A DNA stretch of 53,956 nucleotides, from NCBI GenBank assembly GCA_036736205.1, contig DAINMX010000014.1, positions 1-53,956 of the forward strand, read 5' to 3'. The notes under the pieces were generated by a model. The model was given only the letters and a program-made list of their open reading frames with translations. It was not told where the DNA came from and did no database searches. Shown piece after piece: positions 31,630 to 39,784 of the stretch. The first letter of the stretch is position 1, and each line of letters starts with the position of its first letter. The position numbers and the translations under genes are program-made. The DNA comes from XYA12-FULL-58-9 sp001798605 (GTDB lineage Bacteria > Myxococcota > XYA12-FULL-58-9).

Positions 31630-32994
31630 TCAATCAACTCTAGCCACCACTTCCGCCGCGCGGGCGTTCGCCTCACGGATGATGGGCCCTATCTTGCTTG
31701 TCAGCAACTCCCCACCTTCCACGAGAACCTTACCGTCAACCATGACCATCTCCACATCTGCGGCACAACCGGCAAATACCACCCGATTGATGATGTCGTC
31801 GGCGAGCGGATGCATGTGCGGCCGTTGTGTTGCCAAGATGACCACGTCCGCCTGTTTGCCAACAGCCAGGGTGCCGACATCCTCGAGACCCAGTATCTCG
31901 GCACCCCTGTGGGTTGCCATTGAAAACGCCGTCTTGCCTGACACATGGAGGCCACCGCGAGCGTTGTGGATCAACGCCGCGATTCGCATCTCAGCAAAAC
32001 CATCGAGGCTATCGCTATACGCCGCAGAGGCGGCACCGAGGCCGACAAGCAAACCGTCGCGCAACAAATCGGGTATGCGTGCAACACCACTGCCGAGCTG
32101 AAGATTGGCGGATGGGCAATGCACCAACTTCGTCCGACTCTCTTGCAGCATCCGCCTCTCCACCATCGACACCCAAATGACGTGGGCGAGCACGGTGGTG
32201 CTCCCCGTGACACCTAGCGCATGCAGATGCTCGACGGGAGCATGACCCGTTCGGTCGCGCACCACCGTCACCTCGTCACCACTTTCTGCAGTATGCGTAT
32301 GAATCAACACGCCGCGCTCGCGCGCAGCTTCGGCCGCACGCTCAAGCAGGTTGTCTGAGCAACACATCACCATGCTCGGGGAGAATGCATAACGGAGCCG
32401 GCCATCGTCTGCGCCGTGCCATGTGCTGCAGAGCTCCAGACTCTCGGCCATGGCATCGTCAGCGGATTCTCGCAGGTTCGCAGGAAAACCTTGGCCGTGA
32501 TCCATGATGGATTTGCCGCCCACATAGCGGATCCCCAGTCGCAGGGCCTCCTCGAACGCAACCTCTGCGTGACGCACGCTACCCATATCGAGAATGGTCG
32601 TCGTACCCCCGAGGAGCAGCTCAGCTATTCCGAGGCGAACTGCCGCACGCAGATCCTCCACCCCAAGTGCCCCTTCCAATGGCCAAACCCGTTCACGCAT
32701 CGCCGCCAAGGCGTCAAAGCCTCGGCCAGCACCGCGAAAGAGCGTGTGACACACCTGTGTGTGCGCCTGCACCAGGCCAGGCATGACAATCTTGCCCCTG
32801 GCATCAATGACACGGGCACCGTTGGCTGCGAGCCTTGTGCCGATGGCGACGATACGGCCGTTCTCAACGCGAAGATCGACGCGCGCGACCTCGTCTTCGA
32901 GTATCGCCCATCCGCCTTGGATCAACACAACACCAGACGGGTTTCGTTTCTCCTTGCGAGAGGGGGTTGGCCGACGCTTTTTCGACGGCATCAT
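31630..32994 (-). CDS. Amidohydrolase-family protein with altered metal ligands
   Basis: A 454-residue member of the adenosine/guanine-deaminase-like amidohydrolase superfamily (relatives: 5'-deoxyadenosine deaminase and triazine chlorohydrolases). It has the N-terminal beta domain, the barrel and the C-terminal ADVVIL/VMVDGKVLVEGG return. Two key sites differ from the family: the first metal motif HxH reads His78-Thr-Gln80, and the GxGxD(G) catalytic Asp is replaced (GLGAAS, residues 318-323). His232, His234 and His271 are kept. It may be inactive or have a changed function. The start at 32994 overlaps the cytidine deaminase stop; a long upstream extension of the frame is discarded. The context (phosphorylase, deaminase, transporter) points to nucleoside salvage. 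Confidence 0.85.
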   Translation of the reverse strand: MMPSKKRRPTPSRKEKRNPSGVVLIQGGWAILEDEVARVDLRVENGRIVAIGTRLAANGARVIDARGKIVMPGLVQAHTQVCHTLFRGAGRGFDALAAMRERVWPLEGALGVEDLRAAVRLGIAELLLGGTTTILDMGSVRHAEVAFEEALRLGIRYVGGKSIMDHGQGFPANLRESADDAMAESLELCSTWHGADDGRLRYAFSPSMVMCCSDNLLERAAEAARERGVLIHTHTAESGDEVTVVRDRTGHAPVEHLHALGVTGSTTVLAHVIWVSMVERRMLQESRTKLVHCPSANLQLGSGVARIPDLLRDGLLVGLGAASAAYSDSLDGFAEMRIAALIHNARGGLHVSGKTAFSMATHRGAEILGLEDVGTLAVGKQADVVILATQRPHMHPLADDIINRVVFAGCAADVEMVMVDGKVLVEGGELLTSKIGPIIREANARAAEVVARVD

Positions 32995-33413
32995 GGCTGG
33001 ATCAGATTGGCTCCGGTGAATGCATTGGGCAACAAATCCCCAAGACTGTATTCTGCATACTCCCCATTTGACAGATTGTAGGTGACGATCTCCAAGGAGG
33101 CATCGGCGAACTCCGCGAGAACCTGTCGGCAGGCACCGCACGGTGGCGTAAGCTCCACGGCATGTCCAACGACGACCACTCGTTCAAAGTCGCCATATTT
33201 TGCGCCAGCTACAACCGCTGCAGCAACGGCGTTCCGCTCAGCACACACACCCAAAGGAAAAACGCAGATCTCAACATTGGCACCAACGAAGACCCTACCG
33301 TCTCGGAGCCTTATGGCAGCGCCAACCAGGAACTTGGAATAGGCCGCGTGGGCGTTCTCACGCGCTCCCTTTGCGGCCTCCACCAGATCGAGTTGTTCTT
33401 GCGACAACGTCAT
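32991..33413 (-). CDS. cdd: Cytidine deaminase
   Basis: A 140-residue homotetramer-type cytidine deaminase converting cytidine and deoxycytidine to the uridines. The zinc site is intact: CAE in LGVCAERNAV and the PCGACRQ pair of cysteines. NVE of the ribose-binding motif is kept, although the following residues (ICVF) differ from the common NASY. The start is the ATG at 33413, which overlaps the stop of the phosphorylase gene (ATGA); an in-frame GTG three codons upstream is less likely. It is the second gene of a coupled three-gene minus-strand unit: phosphorylase, cytidine deaminase, amidohydrolase. Cytosolic. Confidence 0.93.
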   Translation of the reverse strand: MTLSQEQLDLVEAAKGARENAHAAYSKFLVGAAIRLRDGRVFVGANVEICVFPLGVCAERNAVAAAVVAGAKYGDFERVVVVGHAVELTPPCGACRQVLAEFADASLEIVTYNLSNGEYAEYSLGDLLPNAFTGANLIQP

Positions 33414-34237
33414 GCCAAACACGCCACCGTGGCAGCAAGAAGATCACACAAGACACCTCGAACTCGCTCCCCGACCTCTTTGACTTCTTCGTGAGACAAT
33501 GGTTGGTCACTCAGACCCGCAGCGCGATTGGTCATGACACTCAGTCCTGCCACCTGCATGCCACTGTGGTTGGCAGCGATGACCTCCGCAACTGTAGACA
33601 TTCCTACGGCGTCCGCACCGATGATTTGCAACATGCGAATCTCCGCGGGAGTCTCATAAGATGGTCCGGCAAGTCCCGCATACACGCCTTCCCGCAGGGT
33701 CACCCCCACTTTGCGGGAGGCCTCATGCAGTGCCCTTCGACAATCGGCACCATAGGCCGTTGACATGTCGGGAAAACGCGGACCGAGCTTCTGGTCGTTG
33801 CCCCCACGCAATGGATTGTCACCGGTAAGATTGAGATGGTCGACGATCACCATGAAATCCCCAGGTGCGAAAGTCGGATTGACCGCACCCGCGGCGTTTG
33901 TGATCAGAAGTTTTTTTGCTCCAAGCCCCGCGAGAACACGCACACCAAAGGTCACCTGCTGCATGTGATAACCTTCGTAGTAGTGAACCCTGCCGGCCAT
34001 CACCGCAACTGGCACACCGTCAATGTCGCCAATGAGCAACTCCCCAGCATGACCGGCCACCCCACTTTCTGGAAAATGGGGAATGTCCCGGTAGGGGATT
34101 TTGACACAGTTGTCGACGCGATCGGCAAAGGCACCCAGACCTGAGCCGAGCACGACACCGACCATGGGCTCGTTTTTGCTTCTTTGGCGAACGGCGGTAA
34201 CGGCTTCGGTAATTTTGTCGTAGAGTTCCACGTCCAA
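33410..34237 (-). CDS. Purine nucleoside phosphorylase (class II trimeric)
   Basis: About 275 residues; phosphorolysis of purine nucleosides to base and ribose-1-phosphate. Family blocks: GVVLGSGLGAFAD (phosphate loop), GRVHYYEGY, TNAAGAVNP, AGPSYETPAEIRML with the base-binding Glu, and VMTNRAAG with the purine-contacting Asn, typical of 6-oxopurine enzymes. The open frame reaches 34507, but family length and an AGGAGG six bases upstream support a TTG start at 34237; GTG at 34231 is the alternative. It heads the coupled salvage unit and is divergent from a secreted-protein/transporter region across a ~180-bp spacer. Cytosolic. Confidence 0.92.
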   Translation of the reverse strand: MDVELYDKITEAVTAVRQRSKNEPMVGVVLGSGLGAFADRVDNCVKIPYRDIPHFPESGVAGHAGELLIGDIDGVPVAVMAGRVHYYEGYHMQQVTFGVRVLAGLGAKKLLITNAAGAVNPTFAPGDFMVIVDHLNLTGDNPLRGGNDQKLGPRFPDMSTAYGADCRRALHEASRKVGVTLREGVYAGLAGPSYETPAEIRMLQIIGADAVGMSTVAEVIAANHSGMQVAGLSVMTNRAAGLSDQPLSHEEVKEVGERVRGVLCDLLAATVACLA

Positions 34238-34417
34238 ATCATCCCTCCTCGGCCACTGCTGCGCAAGAAACCTGCCGAGACAGCCCTGCGATTTACGACA
34301 CTGTGGTACATGAGCAGGCACCGGAGACGACAACGACGTATCGCGACGTGGATCTTTTTCAAGGCGTTGCTGTTTAGAGTGTGATAGCTCACCGGCTGCT
34401 GACACAGGAGTGTTCCC

Positions 34418-34719
34418 GTGCGACGAATCCCCACTTTCAAAAAGATTCTCATCATCGCGGCAGCCATCGTTTTGTGCACCTGGGTTACGGGTGGCGTCAT
34501 GGCCCAACCGGCCCCTGGTGCTGCGATTGATATCGATGATGCCACCCCTCTAGAGCGCGACTCTGGCATCACAACAGTCGAAGCAGACGACCCCTTCCTC
34601 GGTGCCGTGGCGGCCGAAGAATCTCTCGATGTGACCGCCACCCTTGCCAAGAGCAGAGCACTGCTTCGTCTCGGCAAGGACAACGAGGGCATACTTGAGC
34701 TCAGGCGAATCATTGCGAA
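34418..34719 (+). CDS. Secreted protein of unknown function (partial)
   Basis: 101 codons before the assembly gap. GTG start at 34418 with AGGAG seven bases upstream. Residues ~1-29 form a signal peptide (basic MRRIPTFKK, hydrophobic ILIIAAAIVLCTW, likely cleavage after VMA). The mature part is acidic and low in complexity, then helical with an AKSRALLRLGKDNEGILELRR stretch that resembles half of a TPR hairpin. The frame happens to stay open through the 100 N into the transporter on the other side, but the two sequences have nothing in common and should be treated as separate genes. It may be a periplasmic partner of the salvage genes; unproven. Confidence 0.6.
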
Positions 34720-34819
34720 NNNNNNNNNNNNNNNNNNNNNNNNNNNNNNNNNNNNNNNNNNNNNNNNNNNNNNNNNNNNNNNNNNNNNNNNNNNNNNNNN
34801 NNNNNNNNNNNNNNNNNNN
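34720..34819. other. Assembly gap of unknown length (100 N)
   Basis: Exactly 100 N between a secreted-protein gene and a nucleoside transporter gene. It hides the 3' end of the first and probably the 5' end of the second. Confidence 0.95.
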
Positions 34820-36067
34820 ATGGCGCTGCTTATTGGCATCGCCTACGCCATGTCGGTCAATCGTAAACAAATCCGCTGGCGCATCGTTTTTTGGGGCATC
34901 GGCATGCAAGCGGTGTTTGCCGTGATTGTGCTGAAGACCACCCCAGGTCGGTGGGTGTTCGATTTGGCGCGGGACGTCGTCAACATAGTCTTAGGCTTCA
35001 CTGATGCTGGCGCGCGGTTTTTGTTCGGAAAACTCTACGATGGCACCGGTCCCGGACCGACCAGCGGTCCGGTGCAATACTTGGATGGCACCACCGGCGA
35101 TCCCATGCAGTTCGGTGCAGTGTTCGCATTTCATGTGTTGCCGACCATCATCTTCTTTGGCGGTCTGATGGCCATCCTATACCACCTGGGGCTCATCCAG
35201 AAGGTGGTCCGAGGCATCGCCTGGCTGATGACCCGCACCATGGGTACCAGCGGCTCGGAGTCACTCGCGGTGGCGAGCAACATCTTTGTCGGACAGACAG
35301 AGGCACCGTTAGTGGTCAAGCCCTACGTCGAGCGCATGACCCGCTCGGAGCTCATGGCGGTCATGACGGGAGGATTTGCCACAGTGTCGGGTGGGGTCCT
35401 TGCGGCCTATGTTCGCTTCGGTATTGACGCCGGACACCTCATGGCGGCGAGCGTGATGAACGCACCTGCCGCGTTCATCTTCGCCAAGCTGATGTTCCCG
35501 GAGACCGAGCAATCCGAGACGGCGGGTGGCTCCGTGAAAGATCCGCCTTCCGAGAGTGCCAATGTCATTGACGCCGCCGCCGCAGGCGCGAGCGATGGCT
35601 TGAAGCTCGCTCTCAACGTCGCGGCAATGCTCATCGCATTCATCGCGTTCATTGCCATGATCAACTTCGGTCTCGGCAAAGTTGGGGGCATTTTCGACTA
35701 TCCACAACTGTCCCTCAAAGAAATCTTCGGTGTCGTCTTGTACCCGCTGTCGTGGGCCATGGGTGCGGATACGCAAGACTTGCTCAACTTCGGGCATCTG
35801 TTGGGCACCAAGATTTCGCTCAACGAATTTGTGGCGTTCGCCGACTTGGGGCATCTCAGAAATGAGGTCACTCCGCGTACCTTCACCATCGCAACCTATG
35901 CCCTGTGCGGTTTTGCCAATTTCTCGAGTATCGGTATTCAGATCGGCGGTATCAGCGCAATCGCCCCCAGCAGGCGCTCCGATCTCGCACGCCTTGGTCT
36001 GCGCGCTATGATTGCCGGTGCCGCAGCCTCCTGCCTGACAGCGTGCGTGGCTGGCCTGTTGTTGTAG
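34820..36067 (+). CDS. Concentrative nucleoside transporter, NupC/CNT family (5' partial)
   Basis: 415 codons after the gap, with roughly eight or nine membrane segments. CNT hallmarks: ALLIGIAYAMSVNRKQIRW at the N-terminal end, IIFFGGLMAILYHLG, the substrate-binding GQTEAPLVVKPYV followed by TRSELMAVMTGGFATVSGG, and the C-terminal NFSSIGIQIGGI. These proteins import nucleosides with sodium or protons across the inner membrane. An ATG stands directly after the gap, but family members usually have a little more N-terminal sequence, so the true start is probably in the gap. It is divergent from and functionally linked to the phosphorylase/cytidine deaminase unit, and ends 16 bp from the convergent STAND gene. 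Confidence 0.92.
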   Translation: MALLIGIAYAMSVNRKQIRWRIVFWGIGMQAVFAVIVLKTTPGRWVFDLARDVVNIVLGFTDAGARFLFGKLYDGTGPGPTSGPVQYLDGTTGDPMQFGAVFAFHVLPTIIFFGGLMAILYHLGLIQKVVRGIAWLMTRTMGTSGSESLAVASNIFVGQTEAPLVVKPYVERMTRSELMAVMTGGFATVSGGVLAAYVRFGIDAGHLMAASVMNAPAAFIFAKLMFPETEQSETAGGSVKDPPSESANVIDAAAAGASDGLKLALNVAAMLIAFIAFIAMINFGLGKVGGIFDYPQLSLKEIFGVVLYPLSWAMGADTQDLLNFGHLLGTKISLNEFVAFADLGHLRNEVTPRTFTIATYALCGFANFSSIGIQIGGISAIAPSRRSDLARLGLRAMIAGAAASCLTACVAGLLL

Positions 36068-36083
36068 GGGTCGGCACCAGATG

Positions 36084-39000
36084 TCAGGCCAAACGAAATG
36101 CCTGACCGCGGCCGTCTCGAACCGCTTCGACGAGGCCGAGCGCGACGAGTTCACCTAGCTCTCGTCGAGCAGCGGCTCGGGTCAAGCCGCACTGCTCTTG
36201 AATCGTCTGCACCCCCAAGGTGCCGTAACGCCGCAACAGACGTAATGCAGTGCGGTGAGTCCCTCTGAGTTGCGGAAACTCAATTGCCCGGGGAAGCAGA
36301 AACGCAAAATTCTTGGGAAGAGTAAGCTTGAACCCTTCCTTGTTGACCACGACCTTGAAACGACTCGGACTGTTGGTTGCCTTCTCGAGTGACTTGAGAA
36401 CAGCCTTCAGCTTCTTCTCGGGTTTGGCGGGCATCGGAGTACCGAAAGCTGCCTCATACACCCAGGCATTGGTGAGCGTCGCTGGAGCGGCAATGACCAG
36501 CCGATTGATGAGCTTGCGCATCTGCGGTGAATCGACATGAATCAGCACGCCACCGTCGACCAGCCGCTGGTTATCGACGTCGACAACGAGGTCGTAGTTG
36601 CTCTCGATCTGCAACCAGCCAATCTCTTCAGTCGATACCAACTTGTCACCGTCTTTGGTGCGCAAGGTGTTGCGTTCGCGAGGTGGCAGGTCGAGTTGCT
36701 CGAGAAAATGCAAAGCAATCTTCTGCCTGGCCTCCGGCAGTCGCTGCAATGCTGTAACCCATTTCGCGCGCCTCGCCATGACATCATCAATGTTCCCCGC
36801 GACTGAGGCCAAGCCTTCGCCAAGTCGCCACATGAGAGCTGTGGTGAGAGGTGCCAAGGCCTGCCCTGGGATCTCACGGAAACAACGTCCCGCCTGGTCG
36901 GCACGGCCGCGCCTGAGCAGGGCGACACCGGTCAACACAATCGCGCGAATTCGCACCTCGCGGATTTCGAGCTTCTCGGCCTGGTCGCTCACCTTGGGGC
37001 CGAGTCGAATGGCACCTGCAAGATCACCTGCGGCAATCAACGTACACAGGTGCGACTCGGAACAGTGCAATGCACCGAGCTCATCGCCAAGCCGGCGCAA
37101 CGACTGCATCGCGTCTTTGGTGGCAACGACGGCGGCCTTGAAATCACCGTTGATGAGATCGATTCTTCCCTTGAGCTCACGGCACAGCGCGATGACACGA
37201 GTGTGTTTGATCTTCCGAGCAAGACCGCTCGCCTCTTTGACGCTGGCTGTGGCGAGCTCGATGTCACCCTCCTCGAGAGCAGCGTGGGCAATGCGATAGA
37301 GAGTGAGCGCTTCCTCGCGGCGATTGCCACCTTTGGCGAAAAGCCTTCGGGCCTGCCCGAGCTCGGCCATCGCCCTCTTGACATCTTTGCGCCGCAATCG
37401 AATGAGAGCGCTCTCGCGCAGGAACGAGGCGACACGGGGTGCCTCGACTTTGGGATCGAGGCGGGCAAGTGCTTCATCGACGGCCTCACTCGCCTTGTCG
37501 AGCTCATTGCAGGCAATCAACGAACGAATACGTTGGGCGCGAAGAATGTCGGTGATGTTGCGGGCACCACTGGTTTGCCACACTTCGATGACCCGTGCCA
37601 ACATCGCCGCGGCTGTGTCGTGATGGCCCCGCCCAACCTCCAGCAACGCCTTGGCGGCAGCGAGGTAACGTTTGAGACGTCGACTTGGAGCTGCGCTCAT
37701 CTCCCTTTCGACAGCGGCAATCCGCTTGGCCGCGTGGGTGAGATCTCCCACGTCGAGGGAGACCCAGGCCTCAGCGAGCTCAGCGACCTGCAAAAGATCA
37801 CGATCGCCCCATTTCTCAGCGAGCTCGTGAAAGCGCACAAACGCAGCCTTGGCTGCTTCGAAATCACCTGTTTCACGATAGAGATCACCAATATATCCGT
37901 GACCCGTTGCCGCATGATACAGATCGCCCGCGGCCTCGAAAGCCTTGGCGGCAGCTTTGGCTTCATCCACAGCCTCGTCCAACCGACCAGAGAGCGCGTA
38001 AACCCGTGCCAACAGCCGGTGCAGCTCGCCCTCTCGTTCGAGGAATTTGAACTCCCCTTTGGTCATCTTGAGGACCTGTCGGGCCAGCTTCTCAGCGTCG
38101 ACGATCTTGCCGATGCGCGCCATCGATACGGCCGCAAGGGTCGCGGCAGGAATCGCGAGGTCCGGGCTCACACCCGTCGCTTTGCGGACCCAATCATAGG
38201 CCGAAACGACCAATTTGTGCTCACCCATGCGGCTGTAAACATAGGTGAGGGCCGCATAGGCCCGAGATTTCGTCCAAGAATCATCTTCCTTGGCCAGCAG
38301 CTCCAGTTCATTTCTGACGGCAAAGACATTGCCCTGACGCATGCGCGCGCGCGCGGAGAGGAGCTTGAGTCGTTTGTCCATGGCTTGGGTGGCTGGAATA
38401 GCCGCCACGCTCTTGAGATAGGCCTCCAGAAATCCGAGGTCTCGGGCCTGCATCCACACAGTGGTAAGTGTGTCGACTGCTTTTTGCACATCGCCCGATT
38501 TCGCCAAGAGCTCCGAGGCACGTAGAGCCAAAAGGGGCTCATTGAATTTGGTGGCCCGTTCGATCAAATGTTTGGCAATCGTTTTGGCGGCGTTCTCGGA
38601 TAGCTTGTCACCTGGGACCACCATCGAGCTCGCCAACAAATCTGTAGCATAGACGTCGCCGTCAATGAGGTTGAGCAAGCCACTCTTGCAGAGATTTTCG
38701 ACCTGAACACCGTACAGTTTGGTGGCGACGATCTCGCTCACTGGCAAGCCCGTCCCGGACAGCCCAGCCAATATCTCCGTGCTCTTGCTGTCGAGTAATC
38801 CCTCGACAGCGAGAACTGCCTTGAACGCCGCCACTGACCGAGAAGACAGCCTCTCAAAAAATTTGGGCTCGGGCAGTCGATCTTGACCCAGCGCGAGCAT
38901 GTAACGAAGTGTCAAGGCATGACCCGCGCAGCCACCGCGGGTGGCATCCTGGACTAAGAACTCCGCAGGTTCGCCTTTGACGCCAGACGCGCTCGCAACT

Positions 39001-39521
39001 TTGCGGACGTCATCCGCCGTGAGCGGTCCAACCCTCTCGATATGCAGGCGCAATCGATCGATAGCCGACAGCTCTGGCTCGCCGCGACCCGCACCGATCA
39101 CTCTATATCGTCCCTCGTGGGTACGCACCGCACGCAGCAGTGACAGCAGTTCCTCGCGACGTAGGTTATGAATGTCATCAAGGATCAACGCCAACCGCTT
39201 GTTTTCCAAGAAGTCTGCTAATCTGGCGTAGGGATCGCCCTGTCGTTCGATACCCGAAGCACGTCCCGTGCCTGTTCGGGAGGACACTCGAGCCAGTATC
39301 GACGTGATCCCCTCGGCTGGCCAAAGCGGCAGATAGATTGCACCGCGCAGGCCCAACACCTTGGTTTCCTTGGCCAAACGCAGTATCAGGGTGGTTTTCC
39401 CAATTCCGGCAATGCCGCCGTACAGAAAAACCTGGAAATGCTCCAAACGAGCTTTGAATCGGCTGATGTAATCTTCCCTGCCAACAACGGCTGCGGGCGG
39501 GGTGGGGAAGTTGACGGGCAT
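36084..39521 (-). CDS. MalT-like STAND NTPase/TPR protein with C-terminal winged HTH
   Basis: A protein of about 1145 residues. The P-loop NTPase is at the very N-terminus (VGRED, then GGIAGIGKTTL with Lys near 42, and Walker B LALILDDIH near 110-118). A winged-helix/sensor region follows, then a long helical array of TPR-like repeats (~300-900). The C-terminus has a possible OmpR/BTAD-type fold (~985-1085) and a final winged HTH (GTLGVQTIQEQCGLTRAAARRELGELVALGLVEA). The order recalls MalT: NTP-dependent oligomerisation with TPR ligand sensing, but with a different DNA-binding end. No nuclease, protease or TIR domain precedes the NTPase, so a defence role is not indicated. The ATG at 39521 is preferred over the GTG at 39536. 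A TATAAT box lies ~42 bases upstream. Confidence 0.8.
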   Translation of the reverse strand: MPVNFPTPPAAVVGREDYISRFKARLEHFQVFLYGGIAGIGKTTLILRLAKETKVLGLRGAIYLPLWPAEGITSILARVSSRTGTGRASGIERQGDPYARLADFLENKRLALILDDIHNLRREELLSLLRAVRTHEGRYRVIGAGRGEPELSAIDRLRLHIERVGPLTADDVRKVASASGVKGEPAEFLVQDATRGGCAGHALTLRYMLALGQDRLPEPKFFERLSSRSVAAFKAVLAVEGLLDSKSTEILAGLSGTGLPVSEIVATKLYGVQVENLCKSGLLNLIDGDVYATDLLASSMVVPGDKLSENAAKTIAKHLIERATKFNEPLLALRASELLAKSGDVQKAVDTLTTVWMQARDLGFLEAYLKSVAAIPATQAMDKRLKLLSARARMRQGNVFAVRNELELLAKEDDSWTKSRAYAALTYVYSRMGEHKLVVSAYDWVRKATGVSPDLAIPAATLAAVSMARIGKIVDAEKLARQVLKMTKGEFKFLEREGELHRLLARVYALSGRLDEAVDEAKAAAKAFEAAGDLYHAATGHGYIGDLYRETGDFEAAKAAFVRFHELAEKWGDRDLLQVAELAEAWVSLDVGDLTHAAKRIAAVEREMSAAPSRRLKRYLAAAKALLEVGRGHHDTAAAMLARVIEVWQTSGARNITDILRAQRIRSLIACNELDKASEAVDEALARLDPKVEAPRVASFLRESALIRLRRKDVKRAMAELGQARRLFAKGGNRREEALTLYRIAHAALEEGDIELATASVKEASGLARKIKHTRVIALCRELKGRIDLINGDFKAAVVATKDAMQSLRRLGDELGALHCSESHLCTLIAAGDLAGAIRLGPKVSDQAEKLEIREVRIRAIVLTGVALLRRGRADQAGRCFREIPGQALAPLTTALMWRLGEGLASVAGNIDDVMARRAKWVTALQRLPEARQKIALHFLEQLDLPPRERNTLRTKDGDKLVSTEEIGWLQIESNYDLVVDVDNQRLVDGGVLIHVDSPQMRKLINRLVIAAPATLTNAWVYEAAFGTPMPAKPEKKLKAVLKSLEKATNSPSRFKVVVNKEGFKLTLPKNFAFLLPRAIEFPQLRGTHRTALRLLRRYGTLGVQTIQEQCGLTRAAARRELGELVALGLVEAVRDGRGQAFRLA

Positions 39522-39561
39522 GAGTCTTGCCTGCACGTGCGAAATTTTTGGTTATTTCCTT

Positions 39562-39567
39562 ATTATA
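39562..39567 (-). promoter_or_regulatory. Candidate -10 box (TATAAT) of the STAND gene
   Basis: A perfect TATAAT on the minus strand, 41-46 bases before the chosen start, in a 263-bp spacer that is noticeably more AT-rich than its surroundings. A matching -35 is poor (TTATTG at 17-bp spacing). The spacer also serves the divergent DUF4175 gene. Nothing else recognisable was found in it. Confidence 0.35.
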
Positions 39568-39784
39568 AATAGTGGACAGAAATGCAATAATTCAACGCTT
39601 TTTGCGTGACCTTCAAAATAAAGTTGAACGAAATCAACAAGATGGTTTCATCCGTGGACAGACATGAAAATCCTGCAATGGGTCCAACTGTTCGTGGCAT
39701 TCGCCAAGTGCTAGGCTGCATGCAATTCGCCGGGTGTTGCAAAGATGTTGGGTATTGCCACTATTTCTAGGAGTCCGTTGACCG

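Noticed and set aside
34418..36067. One continuous frame joining a signal-peptide protein to the nucleoside transporter
   Set aside because: The frame is continuous only because the 100 N placeholder preserves phase; the two halves belong to unrelated proteins.
37050..38525. 491-codon open frame on the plus strand opposite the STAND/TPR gene
   Set aside because: It has no family resemblance and mirrors the codon bias of the minus-strand gene, so it is an antisense shadow.
36084..39521. Avs-type antiphage STAND protein
   Set aside because: There is no effector domain before the NTPase, and the C-terminus looks like a DNA-binding winged helix.
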